DNA of 64,000 bases from Spartobacteria bacterium. GTDB lineage: Bacteria; Verrucomicrobiota; Verrucomicrobiia; Chthoniobacterales; UBA6821. The stretch's first letter is position 1. Every line of letters begins with the position of its first letter. The stretch lies in assembly GCA_947471565.1 (NCBI GenBank), contig CANIVT010000006.1:1-64000 (forward strand). The letters run 5' to 3'. The translations under genes were made by a program, and so were the position numbers. The notes below the pieces were generated by a model, which worked only from the letters and a program-made list of their open reading frames with translations, was not told the DNA's origin and searched no databases. This document shows positions 53,458 to 62,867 of this stretch, in pieces.

Positions 53458-54057
53458 TCAGACGCGGCGCTGCTTGGGAGGACGGCAACCGTTGTGGGGA
53501 ACAGGGGTCACGTCCTGGATCAGGTTGATCTCGAGGCCGATCGCCTGCATGGCGCGGACAGCGGATTCGCGACCTGAACCGGGGCCCTTGATGCGGACCT
53601 CGACCTCTTTGAGGCCGTGTCCCATGGCCTGACGGCAGGCATCCTGGGCGACGAGCTGGGCGGCATAGGCCGTGCTCTTACGGGATCCCTTGAATCCCAT
53701 CTTGCCAGCGGTTGACCAACCGAGCACTGCACCACGGAGGTCGGTGACGCTCACGATAGTGTTGTTGAAGGTGGCCTGAACGTGGGCGATACCTTGGGTG
53801 ATATTCTTGCTTCCCTTGGCCTTGACGATCTTGGGTGGCTCGATCGGATCATCGAGATTGAAGCTGACAGGGGCGGCAGGTGCTGCCTCTTCGGTCTTCT
53901 TTTCTTTGGACTTCTTGGGTGCCTTGGGCTTCTCAGCCTTGGCGGCTGCAGGAGCAGCCTCGGCGGATGCAGGTGCTGCAGGAGCGGCCTCGGCAGGCGC
54001 TGCGGGAGCGGCCGGGATCTCGGGATTCTCTGGTGTGACGGGCGTTTCTTCGGACAT
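53458..54057 (-). CDS. rpsK: 30S ribosomal protein S11 with N-terminal extension
   Basis: The core (residues 81-199) is ordinary S11, with [24 protein letters not shown] and the C-terminal [11 protein letters not shown]. Before it lie about 80 residues made mainly of Ala, Pro, Glu and Lys ([14 protein letters not shown], then [13 protein letters not shown]). Usual S11 is 125-130 residues. The ATG at 54055-54057 is the only start in frame with no break. Confidence 0.95.
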   Translation of the reverse strand: MSEETPVTPENPEIPAAPAAPAEAAPAAPASAEAAPAAAKAEKPKAPKKSKEKKTEEAAPAAPVSFNLDDPIEPPKIVKAKGSKNITQGIAHVQATFNNTIVSVTDLRGAVLGWSTAGKMGFKGSRKSTAYAAQLVAQDACRQAMGHGLKEVEVRIKGPGSGRESAVRAMQAIGLEINLIQDVTPVPHNGCRPPKQRRV

Positions 54058-54076
54058 GAATCAGTGAGGCTGTGGA

Positions 54077-54454
54077 TTAATCCTTGGAACGGACGACGCC
54101 GACGGTCTTGCGCGGTCCCTTGCGGGTGCGGGCGTTGGTCTGGGTGCGCTGACCCCGCACGGGCAGGCCGCGGCGGTGGCGGATACCACGGTAGCAGTTG
54201 ATCGCCTGGAGGCGCTTCAGGTTGGACTGAAGTTCGCGGCGCAGGTCACCCTCGATGACGACTTTCTGGGCGGTGATGGCCGAGATGATCGAACCGATCT
54301 GCTCGGGGCTGAGTTCCTTGGCCCGGGTGTCGGGGTTGATATTGGCCTGTTCGAGGACGCGCTTGGAGGTCTTGGGTCCGATTCCGTAGATGTAACGAAG
54401 GGAGGCCTCGATGCGCTTGTCACCGGGAATTTCTACGCCGAGAAGTCGTGGCAT
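54077..54454 (-). CDS. rpsM: 30S ribosomal protein S13
   Basis: The 125-residue protein has [24 protein letters not shown] and the conserved [20 protein letters not shown] tail that contacts 23S and tRNA. Normal length. It follows rpmJ by 42 bases. Confidence 0.98.
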   Translation of the reverse strand: MPRLLGVEIPGDKRIEASLRYIYGIGPKTSKRVLEQANINPDTRAKELSPEQIGSIISAITAQKVVIEGDLRRELQSNLKRLQAINCYRGIRHRRGLPVRGQRTQTNARTRKGPRKTVGVVRSKD

Positions 54455-54496
54455 GGTCGTGTGGTATTAGGGATGGAAAGGGGTCTCGAAAAGGGG

Positions 54497-54610
54497 TCAG
54501 CCCTGACGCTGTTTATGGCGGGGGTTCTTGCAGACGACGCGCACCACGTTATTGCGGCGGACGATCTTGCAGGTTTCGCAAAGACGTTTAACGGAAGCTC
54601 GGACTTTCAT
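54497..54610 (-). CDS. rpmJ: 50S ribosomal protein L36
   Basis: This 37-residue frame reads [19 protein letters not shown] and ends PRHKQRQG. C11, C14, C27 and H32 form the zinc site of the C+ type L36. It lies between infA and rpsM, as usual. Confidence 0.97.
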   Translation of the reverse strand: MKVRASVKRLCETCKIVRRNNVVRVVCKNPRHKQRQG

Positions 54611-54650
54611 GCGCGGGGCGTCGGCGTTTTCGCGCCGGCGGGTGTCGGTG

Positions 54651-54893
54651 TCAGGTGTTGTGTTCGGATGATGACTGCGGGAGTCGCTGGATGATGGTTC
54701 CTTGGTCCAGGTCGTAGGGAGAAACGCTGATGATCACCCGGTGTCCGGGGGCGATGCGCGTGAAGCTCAAACGCAGCCGACCGGAGACCGTAGCCCGCAT
54801 TCTTCTGCCTCCGGCAAGCTCCACTCGGAAGCGGGCCATGGACAGTCTCTCTACGACTAGGGCCTGGTGTTTTAAGCTATCGGGGGTAGGCAT
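54651..54893 (-). CDS. infA: Translation initiation factor IF-1
   Basis: The 80-residue OB-fold protein contains [27 protein letters not shown] and [10 protein letters not shown], matching IF-1. It is divergent (HISGKMR is TVSGRLR here) and has a longer C-terminus. The start overlaps the end of map by 22 bases. Confidence 0.93.
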   Translation of the reverse strand: MPTPDSLKHQALVVERLSMARFRVELAGGRRMRATVSGRLRLSFTRIAPGHRVIISVSPYDLDQGTIIQRLPQSSSEHNT

Positions 54894-55636
54894 GTCAACA
54901 CCTCAGGTTCATTTTCCGTCACAAGGACGGTATGCTCGAAATGGGCCGACGGCTTGCCATCCTCCGTGACCACGGTCCACCCGTCGTCCAGGATCCTGAC
55001 CTTCTCGACGCCGAGGTTGATCATCGGTTCGATGGCGAGGGTCATCCCCGCCTTCAGCTTCGGCCCGGAGCCCTTGCGGCCGTAGTTGGGAATCTGCGGT
55101 TCCTCGTGGAGTTTGCGGCCGACGCCATGCCCCACAAACTCACGGACAACGCCCAACCCCAACTTGACGGCCTCGGTCTCAATGTAGTTGGAAAGATCAC
55201 CCAGACGGCGCCCGGCGACAGCAAAGGGAATTGCCCCCTCGAGGATCCTCTTTGTCGCGATGCAAAGCCGCTCAGTCTCCGGATCAACGGCCCCGCAGGG
55301 AACTGAGGTTGCCGTGTCCCCGATCCAGCCGTCCAGAATGATGCCGGTGTCGATCTTGACGAGATCACCGTACGCTAACCGGCGGGCACCGCCGATCCCG
55401 TGGACAACTTCCTCGTTCACCGAGATGCAGGTCTGGGCGGGAAAACCACGATAGCCCAAGAATGCACTACGACATCCCAGTTCCGCCATGAATTCCCCGG
55501 CAGCGCGATCGATCTCGCCGGTTGTCACACCGGGCGCGACAAGCTTTGCCAGACGATCCAGCACGATGGCGGCCGTACGCCCGGCGGCGCGCATTTTGAC
55601 AATGTCCGCGGGTGATTTGATGGGGATGGAAGACAT
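54872..55636 (-). CDS. map: Methionine aminopeptidase, type I
   Basis: The 254-residue enzyme has the metal ligands DTGIILDGWIGDTA (two Asp), HGVGRKLHEEP (His), E in AIEPMI and E near HFEHTVLV. It removes initiator methionine. It is placed between adk and infA as in many spc clusters and overlaps the infA start. Confidence 0.97.
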   Translation of the reverse strand: MSSIPIKSPADIVKMRAAGRTAAIVLDRLAKLVAPGVTTGEIDRAAGEFMAELGCRSAFLGYRGFPAQTCISVNEEVVHGIGGARRLAYGDLVKIDTGIILDGWIGDTATSVPCGAVDPETERLCIATKRILEGAIPFAVAGRRLGDLSNYIETEAVKLGLGVVREFVGHGVGRKLHEEPQIPNYGRKGSGPKLKAGMTLAIEPMINLGVEKVRILDDGWTVVTEDGKPSAHFEHTVLVTENEPEVLTCLPPIA

Positions 55637-55641
55637 GGCGG

Positions 55642-55683
55642 GAAAATGATTAAGGCAAAATGAAGAATGAAAAATGAAAAACG
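55642..55683 (+). repeat. Heptamer array, AAAATGN class (left arm)
   Basis: Six seven-base units (GAAAATG, CAAAATG, AAGAATG, AAAAATG and variants) begin six bases before the map start. It is an inverted partner of the array at 55770-55804. Confidence 0.65.
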
Positions 55684-55769
55684 TCGGCCAAGGTTAAATG
55701 GTACAGGACAAGCTACTGCCTCGGTGTGACGGAACGCACAAACCTACCGATTGCCTCTCTGGGAGTGGT

Positions 55770-55804
55770 TTTTGCATTTTTCATTTCTCCTTTTGCATTT
55801 CCCC
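55770..55804 (-). repeat. Heptamer array, AAAATGN class (right arm), into adk
   Basis: Plus-strand units TTTTGCA, TTTTTCA, TTTCTCC and TTTTGCA are the inverted form of the left arm. The array covers the adk stop codon and the last residues (EMQKEK). Confidence 0.6.
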
Positions 55805-56458
55805 GCAGACCAGCGTGGAGAGTTTTTTGAAAATTATGTCACTCTCCTCACCCGCATCGATCTTATGGAAAATACCGGGAACCTTTTCCCGATAATACAC
55901 GACAACCGGAAGGGTTGATTCGCGGTAGACGCGCAGACGTTCGGTGAGCGCTTCCTCGGTGTCGTCATTGCGGCGGATGAGATCACCGCCGCACGACGGG
56001 CAAGCATCGCCGATCTTCAACCCGTGAAGCGATCCCCCGAAGGTTGTTCCACATGCCGCACAGGTGAGACGATCCAGAATTCTACGGCGAATTTCCTCCT
56101 CGCTGAGATCGAGGAAGATCACGAGTTCGATCGGGGTCTTTGCGGCATCCAGCGCCTTGTCAAGATGCTCCGCCTGACCTGTTGTCCTCGGAAACCCATC
56201 GAAAAGAAACCGAGGCCCGTTTCCCGCCATCCATGCCGTGATCACACGGACCGCCAGTTCATCGGGCACCAAGAGACCGCGACTTGTCCAGGAATCAGCC
56301 TCAATCCCTAACGGCGTTCCGCGCGCGCACTCGGAGCGCAACAAAGCGCCGGTGGAGACGTGAGGGATCCCGAATGCCCGAGAAAGATGATCAGCCTGCG
56401 TCCCCTTCCCCGAGGCCGGCGGACCCAGCAACAGGATCCGCTGCTTGGAAGCATTCAC
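55781..56458 (-). CDS. adk: Adenylate kinase with zinc-binding LID
   Basis: The 225-residue enzyme has the P-loop GPPASGKGTQ (12-21), FDGFPRT and the LID zinc site C133, C136, C153, C156. It interconverts AMP, ADP and ATP. The last codons fall in a heptamer repeat, so the tail may be younger than the core. It follows secY by 13 bases. Confidence 0.96.
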   Translation of the reverse strand: MNASKQRILLLGPPASGKGTQADHLSRAFGIPHVSTGALLRSECARGTPLGIEADSWTSRGLLVPDELAVRVITAWMAGNGPRFLFDGFPRTTGQAEHLDKALDAAKTPIELVIFLDLSEEEIRRRILDRLTCAACGTTFGGSLHGLKIGDACPSCGGDLIRRNDDTEEALTERLRVYRESTLPVVVYYREKVPGIFHKIDAGEESDIIFKKLSTLVCGEMQKEK

Positions 56459-56471
56459 GGCGACTCCGACC

Positions 56472-57974
56472 TCAGCGGTGGGTCGTGATGTAGGCTGTCA
56501 CTCCGGCGATGACAAGGAATCCCACTCCGGCGTAGAGCCAGACAAGCGAGGTGTCACTGACGGCGGATCCACCCACGGAGGAGCGAGCCATGCTGCGACC
56601 GCGAATCTTTCCTTTCCGGAGGAAACCGTCGTAGTGACGCTGGAGCAGGAAGGTCTCGACCTGGCGCATGGTATCAAGGGTGACACCAACAATGATGAGC
56701 AGTCCCGTGCCGCCGAAGAACTGGGCGGCCATGTAGGGAACATTCAGCGCACGGCTGAGGAGTTGGGGAAGAACCGCGATGATGACAAGGAAAATGGCAC
56801 CGGCGAAGGTGAGTCGACCCATCGTGTGGTCGAGGAAGTCCGCCGTCGGCTTGCCCGGACGCACACCAGGAATGAAGCCGCCGTACTTCTTGAGATCATC
56901 GGCGATCTGGGCAGGCTGAAACTGGGTGGCGACCCAGAAATAGCTGAAAGCAAAGATCAGCAATGCATAGAGACTGTAATGAATCCATCCGGTGGAGAGC
57001 TGGTTGGCCCAGTAAACCGCCCATGGCTTGTGGCCGAAGGCCATGTTCAGGATGGTTGATGGGAAAAGTAGGATGGCTTGGGCAAAAATAATCGGCATGA
57101 CACCCGCATAGTTGACCTTGAGCGGCATGTATTGAGTCTGACCTCCATAGACCTTGCGTCCCACCACGCGCTTGGCGTACTGGACACTGACTCGGCGAGT
57201 CGCCTGCGTTACCGCGATGACCGAGGCGATCACCAGAAAGAGGAATGCGCAGAGGATGACCAGCACCACCGGGCTGACGGTCGAGGCCTCGCCACCGCTC
57301 GGAACAAAGGTGCGCCAAGCCTGGACGAGTCCGGCCGGAAGCTGTGCCAGGATGCCGATAGTGATGATGACGGAGATGCCGTTGCCCACGCCGCGCTCGG
57401 TGATCTGGTCACCGATCCACATCAGCAACAAGGTGCCGGCCGTCATGATCAGGACGGTCAGTAGGCGGAATGCGAGTCCCGGATCGGAGACAAGTGGGAT
57501 TCCCATGCGGTTGATCGTCTCGGTGATGCCGGGCAGGAAGGGATTCGATGCGGGGCTCTCGAAGGAGAGGGCCAGAAGCCACCCTTGGAAGAAGCAAAGG
57601 GCGATCGTCACATAACGGGTGTACTGGGCGATCTTCTGCCGTCCACCATCCTCACGGGCAAGGCGGCCGAGCTTTGGAATCACGGCTCCGAGCAACTGGA
57701 GCATGATCGAAGCGCTGATGAAGGGCATGATGCCCAGCGAAAAAACGGCGCAGTTACCGAGTGCGCCACCCGAGAAGAGATTGAAGAGGGCAGCCGCACC
57801 GCCGCCGGCACTATGGTCGGCGACGTTGAGGAACCATTCGCGCAGGACCTGTGCATTGACGCCCGGAGTGGTGATCGCGGCGCCGATGCGCATGATCACG
57901 ATCATCCCGAAGGTGAAGAGGACACGCTGCCTCAGTTCGGGAATCTTGAAGATGTTGGCAAAGGCCGAAATCAT
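56472..57974 (-). CDS. secY: Preprotein translocase subunit SecY
   Basis: The 500-residue channel protein has ten membrane helices, with the plug region near SAGGGAAALFNLFSGG and conserved cytoplasmic loops (PVQYAKR-like VSVQYAKRVVGRKVYGG, DDLKKYGGFIPGVRPGKPT). It forms the Sec pore with SecE and SecG. Slightly longer than E. coli SecY (443) at the C-terminus. Confidence 0.98.
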   Translation of the reverse strand: MISAFANIFKIPELRQRVLFTFGMIVIMRIGAAITTPGVNAQVLREWFLNVADHSAGGGAAALFNLFSGGALGNCAVFSLGIMPFISASIMLQLLGAVIPKLGRLAREDGGRQKIAQYTRYVTIALCFFQGWLLALSFESPASNPFLPGITETINRMGIPLVSDPGLAFRLLTVLIMTAGTLLLMWIGDQITERGVGNGISVIITIGILAQLPAGLVQAWRTFVPSGGEASTVSPVVLVILCAFLFLVIASVIAVTQATRRVSVQYAKRVVGRKVYGGQTQYMPLKVNYAGVMPIIFAQAILLFPSTILNMAFGHKPWAVYWANQLSTGWIHYSLYALLIFAFSYFWVATQFQPAQIADDLKKYGGFIPGVRPGKPTADFLDHTMGRLTFAGAIFLVIIAVLPQLLSRALNVPYMAAQFFGGTGLLIIVGVTLDTMRQVETFLLQRHYDGFLRKGKIRGRSMARSSVGGSAVSDTSLVWLYAGVGFLVIAGVTAYITTHR

Positions 57975-58040
57975 TCGGTGCGTCCTTGTCTGGGTGCCCT
58001 TAAGACTCTGATGACTCTTGGGGGCTCAAGTGGTTGGCGA

Positions 58041-58550
58041 TCAGGCTGCCTTGGCAGCCTTCACGACAGCACGGGTGGCAATCTTGGTCGGGCGCTCGCG
58101 CAGGATCAGGGACCCACCGGCAGCCTCGAGTTTCTCCTTGGCTGCAGCGCTCGACTTGTCGACCTCGACTGTGAACTTCTTGGTCACGGTGCCGCGGGCG
58201 AGCAACTTGATCCCGTCATTGCGGCCATGAACCAAACGGAGGGAGCGCAGGGCCGCCTCGTTGATCGTGGCACCCGACTCGAATCGAGCCTCGAGTGTGT
58301 CGAGGTTGATCACAACGTAAACGGGCTTGAAATCGGTGTTGTTAAAACCGCGCTTAGGCAGACGGCGGATGAGGGGCATCTGGCCACCCTCGAAACCGAG
58401 ACGGACGCTTCCGCCCGAACGGGCGCGCTGTCCCTTGTGGCCACGGCCGGAGGTCTTTCCGTGTCCGCTGCTTTCGCCGATACCGAGGCGCTTGCGGCGG
58501 TGCTTGGCACCGGGACGGGGGGCGAGGTTGTGAAGGCGCATGGTGGTCAT
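58041..58550 (-). CDS. rplO: 50S ribosomal protein L15
   Basis: The 169-residue protein starts MTTMRLHNLAPRPGA and has GIGESSGHGKTSGRGHKGQRARSGG, the L15 signature. It directly follows rpsE with a 13-base gap, so rpmD (L30), usually between them, is absent. Confidence 0.97.
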   Translation of the reverse strand: MTTMRLHNLAPRPGAKHRRKRLGIGESSGHGKTSGRGHKGQRARSGGSVRLGFEGGQMPLIRRLPKRGFNNTDFKPVYVVINLDTLEARFESGATINEAALRSLRLVHGRNDGIKLLARGTVTKKFTVEVDKSSAAAKEKLEAAGGSLILRERPTKIATRAVVKAAKAA

Positions 58551-58563
58551 GGTCTAAAAAAGA

Positions 58564-59121
58564 TTAGGCTGCCGCGGGAGCCTCCTCGGGGGCGGCGGTG
58601 CGGACCTTCTTGCCACGGAGCTTCATGATCTCATGGCGAGGACGAAGACTGGTGAGGGCCGAGAGGGTGGCCTTGACGACGTTGGCATGGTTGCTCGAGC
58701 CGAGTGACTTGGCCAGGACGTCGCGGATACCGGCCGCCTCGATGACGGCGCGGACGCCTCCACCGGCGATGATGCCGGTACCGGGCGAGGCGGGACGAAG
58801 GAGGACGCGGCCACCGCCGTGCTCGCCGAAGGTCTCGTGCGGGATGGTGTTCTCGGCGACAGCGACGGGGATCATGGCCTTGCGGGCGGCCTCGGAACCC
58901 TTGCGGATGGCCTCGCTGACCTCATTGGCCTTGCCGAAGCCGATGCCGACGCGTCCCTTCATGTCACCGGTGACGATGAGGGCGCTAAAGCTGAAGCGAC
59001 GGCCGCCCTTGACGACCTTGGCGCATCGGTTGATGAAGACGACCTTCTCGATCGTGTCCTTAGGGGTCTCGTCGACCGGCTTGTCGCGGCGGGGTCCGCG
59101 TTTGGGGCGTTTTTCGTCCAT
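58564..59121 (-). CDS. rpsE: 30S ribosomal protein S5
   Basis: The 185-residue protein contains the S5 signature [21 protein letters not shown] and EVSEAIRKG, and ends in a short Ala-rich tail (APEEAPAAA). The N-terminus is charged ([16 protein letters not shown]). Confidence 0.98.
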   Translation of the reverse strand: MDEKRPKRGPRRDKPVDETPKDTIEKVVFINRCAKVVKGGRRFSFSALIVTGDMKGRVGIGFGKANEVSEAIRKGSEAARKAMIPVAVAENTIPHETFGEHGGGRVLLRPASPGTGIIAGGGVRAVIEAAGIRDVLAKSLGSSNHANVVKATLSALTSLRPRHEIMKLRGKKVRTAAPEEAPAAA

Positions 59122-59129
59122 AGTAATTT

Positions 59130-59486
59130 TTAGAACTGGAGTCCTCCCTCACGGGCTGCATCGGCGAGAGCCTTCACCTTGCCGTGATACATGAAACCGC
59201 CTCTGTCGAAGACAACCTTCTCGATCTTCTTGGCGAGGCCACGCTCGGCGATGAGTTTGCCGACCTTGGTGGCCGTCGCGACGTTGGCGCGGCTGGTAGG
59301 ATCCTTTTTGAAGGATTCCTCGGTTGTGTTGACACTGGCCAGAGTGATGCCGGCCAGATCGTCGATGACCTGGGCAGTAATATGCTGGCCCGAGAAGTGG
59401 ATGGCGAGACGGGGACGCTCGGCGGTGCCGGCAACCTTCTTGCGAAGGCGGACGTGGCGGAGTTTGCGGGAGCTGGTGGCGGACAT
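59130..59486 (-). CDS. rplR: 50S ribosomal protein L18
   Basis: The 118-residue protein has [18 protein letters not shown] and [26 protein letters not shown], the L18 5S-RNA-binding fold. Normal length. Confidence 0.97.
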   Translation of the reverse strand: MSATSSRKLRHVRLRKKVAGTAERPRLAIHFSGQHITAQVIDDLAGITLASVNTTEESFKKDPTSRANVATATKVGKLIAERGLAKKIEKVVFDRGGFMYHGKVKALADAAREGGLQF

Positions 59487-59504
59487 GGTATTCTGTGCCT
59501 TGGG

Positions 59505-60044
59505 TTACTGGACGGTCTTGCCCTCCTTGCGGCGGACCTGCTCGTCGGAATAGCGGATTCCCTTACCCTTGTAAGGCTCGGGCGGATAGTAGGCGCGGAT
59601 GTCGGCGGCCACCTGGCCGACGAGTTGGCGATCGATTCCCTCGATGGAGATCTTGGTGTTGTCGGTGACGGCGATCTTGATCTCGTTGGGGATCGAGAAG
59701 AGGACAGGGTGGGAGTAACCGATGGAAAGATCGAGCTTGTCACCCTTGACGGCGGCGCGGAATCCCACGCCTTGGATCTCAAGGTCGCGACGGAACCCCG
59801 TGCTTACCCCTGTGACCATGTTGTTGACGAGCGCACGGGACAGGCCGTGAAGGGCGCGGACATCGCGGGCGTCGCTGGAGCGGGTCAAAACAGCCTTGTT
59901 CTCCTCGACGGAGAGCGTGACTTCCTTGGGAAGGGTCCAGCTGAGTTTGCCCTTGGGGCCCTCGACGGTAATCAGGCCTCCGTCGGCGACGGTGACTTTG
60001 ACCTTGTCGGGGAGGGTGACGGGAGTTTTTCCGATACGTGACAT
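59505..60044 (-). CDS. rplF: 50S ribosomal protein L6
   Basis: The 179-residue protein (ATG 60042-60044) starts MSRIGKTPVTLPDKVKV and ends with the L6 segment PEPYKGKGIRYSDEQVRRKEGK. The frame continues upstream but overlaps rpsH. Confidence 0.97.
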   Translation of the reverse strand: MSRIGKTPVTLPDKVKVTVADGGLITVEGPKGKLSWTLPKEVTLSVEENKAVLTRSSDARDVRALHGLSRALVNNMVTGVSTGFRRDLEIQGVGFRAAVKGDKLDLSIGYSHPVLFSIPNEIKIAVTDNTKISIEGIDRQLVGQVAADIRAYYPPEPYKGKGIRYSDEQVRRKEGKTVQ

Positions 60045-60063
60045 GACGGGAAAGTGGTTGGTG

Positions 60064-60462
60064 TTACCAGATGTAGGCGAGTAGTTCGCCGCCGACCTTC
60101 TGCTTGCGGGCCTCGTGTCCGGAGAGCACACCGCGGGAGGTCGAGAGGATGGAGATGCCAAGGCCGCCGAGCACGCGGGGAATTTCCTCGCTGCCGACGT
60201 AGCGGCGGAGACCGGGACGGCTGATGCGGCGGAGACCGGCGATCGCAGGAGTCTTGCCGACATAGCGGGGACGAATGCGGAGTCTCGGGTGAGTCTCCTT
60301 GTTGTCGAGCTCATACTCCTCGATGTAACCCTCGCGCTGGAGGATGGCGATGATGTCGCTCTTGATCTTGGAATATGGGACGAAGAACTCCTCCTTCTGC
60401 ACGCTCACGGCGTTGCGGACTCGGGTGAGCAGGTCGGCGATGGGATCTGTCAGGGCACTCAT
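60064..60462 (-). CDS. rpsH: 30S ribosomal protein S8
   Basis: The 132-residue protein starts MSALTDPIADLLTRVRNA and has GLRRYVGSEEIPRVLGGLG with the C-terminal STSRGVLSGHEARKQKVGGE. It follows rplE by five bases; rpsN, usually in between, is absent. Confidence 0.97.
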   Translation of the reverse strand: MSALTDPIADLLTRVRNAVSVQKEEFFVPYSKIKSDIIAILQREGYIEEYELDNKETHPRLRIRPRYVGKTPAIAGLRRISRPGLRRYVGSEEIPRVLGGLGISILSTSRGVLSGHEARKQKVGGELLAYIW

Positions 60463-60467
60463 GGTAA

Positions 60468-61070
60468 TCAGGCGGCTGCGGTTTCGGTCTTGGCCGTCTC
60501 GGGCTTCTTGGCGGCATTGCGTCCGGCGAAGGGCATGCCGAGCTCGGTGAGCAGGGCGCGGGCCTCGTCATTGGAGCTGGCGGAGGTGACGATAGTAATG
60601 TCGAACCCGATGTTCTTCTTGATCTTATCAAGCTCGATCTCGGGGAAGATCGACTGGTCGGTGACACCGAGGGTGTAGTTCCCGTTGCCGTCGAAGGCGC
60701 GTGTCGAGACGCCGCGAAAATCGCGGATCCTTGGGAGGGCCGTCTTGATGAGGCGCTCGAGGAACTCGTACATGAGGCGGCCGCGGAGGGTCACCTTGGC
60801 CCCGATGGCCTGACCGGCGCGGAGCTTGAAGTTTGAGATGGCCTTCTTGGCGATGGTCTCGACGGGCTTCTGGCCGGTGATGGTCTCGAGCTCGTCCTTC
60901 GCGATTTCAAGGGCGGCCTTGACGTCGGGCGAGGAGGCGATGGAAGTGTTGATAACGACCTTCACGAGGCGGGGAACCTGGTGGGCGTTCTTATAACCCC
61001 TCTTCTCCTTGAGAGCGGGGATGATACGCGTGGCGTATTCGTTCTGAAGTTCGGCAATGGGCAGTGACAT
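60468..61070 (-). CDS. rplE: 50S ribosomal protein L5
   Basis: The 200-residue protein has VPRLVKVVINTS, ITGQKPVETIAKKAISNFKLR and RIRDFRGVSTRAFDGNGNYTLG. An Ala/Glu/Thr/Lys tail (KKPETAKTETAAA) extends past the usual end. Confidence 0.97.
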   Translation of the reverse strand: MSLPIAELQNEYATRIIPALKEKRGYKNAHQVPRLVKVVINTSIASSPDVKAALEIAKDELETITGQKPVETIAKKAISNFKLRAGQAIGAKVTLRGRLMYEFLERLIKTALPRIRDFRGVSTRAFDGNGNYTLGVTDQSIFPEIELDKIKKNIGFDITIVTSASSNDEARALLTELGMPFAGRNAAKKPETAKTETAAA

Positions 61071-61106
61071 GTCGCTGTATCCTTTGATGCGGGAGCTTCC
61101 CTGGGT

Positions 61107-61457
61107 TTATTCAGCCTTGTCGGCCTTTGGAGCCTTCGCCTTCTTCGCGGCGGGCTTTTTGGCGGCCTTGGGCTTTGCTTCCTTCCCTTCCTTGGCGGCG
61201 GCCTCACGGACACCCTTCTGAAGGAGCTTGACGTTGGAAATATGGATGGGTCCCTCGCGCTCGATGATCGCACCGTTGGGCTGCTCCTGGGAGCGGCGCA
61301 CGTGCTTCTTGATCATGCGGACACCTTCGACGATGACCTGGTGCTTGGCACGGTTGACCTGGAGGATTTTCCCCTCGGAACCGCGATGGTTCCCGGAGAT
61401 GACCTTCACGAGGTCGCCGGCGTGGACGTGGGTTTTGATGAGCTGGTAAGCAGGCAT
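61107..61457 (-). CDS. rplX: 50S ribosomal protein L24
   Basis: The 116-residue protein starts [20 protein letters not shown] (KOW motif) and ends in a long Lys/Ala tail ([17 protein letters not shown]). ATG 61455-61457 is preferred to a further start that overlaps rplN. Confidence 0.95.
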   Translation of the reverse strand: MPAYQLIKTHVHAGDLVKVISGNHRGSEGKILQVNRAKHQVIVEGVRMIKKHVRRSQEQPNGAIIEREGPIHISNVKLLQKGVREAAAKEGKEAKPKAAKKPAAKKAKAPKADKAE

Positions 61458-61470
61458 GGACGTGTCGGGA

Positions 61471-61836
<366 letters not shown>

Positions 61837-61864
61837 GGTATGGGGTCCTGAAAAATGTGGCGGA

Positions 61865-62146
61865 TCAGTGGCGGATCACCTCGACGAGGCGCCAGCGCTT
61901 GAGGCGGCTGAGGGGGCGGGTCTCCATGATGGAAACTCGGTCACCAACCTTGGCCTCGTTCTTCTCGTCATGGACATGGAACTTCTTGACCTGCTTGATG
62001 ATCTTGCCGAAGAGCGGGTGCGGGACGCGGGTGATGGTCTTGACGACGATGGTCTTGTCCATCTTGTCGGAAATGACCTCGCCCACGCGGGTCTTGCGGA
62101 GGGAGCGTTCCTCGGATTTCGGGGAAGTGGTGGCTGTGTCGTTCAT
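61865..62146 (-). CDS. rpsQ: 30S ribosomal protein S17
   Basis: The 93-residue protein has [18 protein letters not shown] and [18 protein letters not shown]. It has a 15-residue polar lead before the OB-fold. Confidence 0.97.
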   Translation of the reverse strand: MNDTATTSPKSEERSLRKTRVGEVISDKMDKTIVVKTITRVPHPLFGKIIKQVKKFHVHDEKNEAKVGDRVSIMETRPLSRLKRWRLVEVIRH

Positions 62147-62178
62147 TCGGTTCGGTGCCTGGTGGCTGAAAAGTTGGT

Positions 62179-62382
62179 TCAGGAGGCCTTGGATGCGCCG
62201 GTCTTGGTAGACAGGACGGTCTCAAGACGGGCGATCTCTCGGCGGAGAGTCCGCAGGAGATGGGGCTTCTCCAGCTGGCCGGCCTGCTGCTGAAGGCGGA
62301 GGTGGAAGATCTCCTGCCGCAGCTCCTTCTTGCGTGAAGAGAGTTCAGTAGGCGTCAATTCGCGGATTTCGTCAAGATTCAT
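62179..62382 (-). CDS. rpmC: 50S ribosomal protein L29
   Basis: The 67-residue protein (ATG 62380-62382) starts [20 protein letters not shown] and forms two long helices. AGGA lies eight bases upstream of the start. Confidence 0.96.
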   Translation of the reverse strand: MNLDEIRELTPTELSSRKKELRQEIFHLRLQQQAGQLEKPHLLRTLRREIARLETVLSTKTGASKAS

Positions 62383-62404
62383 ATCTGTGTTCCTCGGCGC
62401 TCCT

Positions 62405-62824
62405 TTAGGAAGCGTGGTGGCGGGTGACAAACTTCGTGCGGATCGGCAGCTTGTTGGCGGCGAGTCGCAGGGACTCGCGGGCCACGGTCTCGGAGATGCC
62501 GTCGAGCTCGAAGAGGATGTTGCCGGGGCGAACCGTGGCAACCCAGTACTCGGGCTGTCCCTTACCCTTACCCATTCGGGTTTCAGGCGGACGGGCGGTC
62601 ACCGACTTATCGGGGAAGATGCGGATCCAGAGCTTGCCTTTGCGCTTCATGTTGCGGGTCAGCGCAACGCGGGCGGCCTCGATCTGGGTATTGGTGATCC
62701 AGGCGCGCTCCAGGGTCTGGAGTCCGAATTCACCGAAATCAATGTTGATGTTCCGCGAGGCGGTCCCGGAGCGGCTACCGCGCTGGGTCTTGCGGTACTT
62801 GACTCGTTTGGGCATCAGGGGCAT
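62405..62824 (-). CDS. rplP: 50S ribosomal protein L16
   Basis: The 139-residue protein has [13 protein letters not shown] and [31 protein letters not shown] lies upstream, one of the few clear Shine-Dalgarno sites in the cluster. Confidence 0.97.
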   Translation of the reverse strand: MPLMPKRVKYRKTQRGSRSGTASRNINIDFGEFGLQTLERAWITNTQIEAARVALTRNMKRKGKLWIRIFPDKSVTARPPETRMGKGKGQPEYWVATVRPGNILFELDGISETVARESLRLAANKLPIRTKFVTRHHAS

Positions 62825-62867
62825 GGCGTGTCTCCTTTAGAGGTTGAAAGGGTTGGAATTTGGTGAA

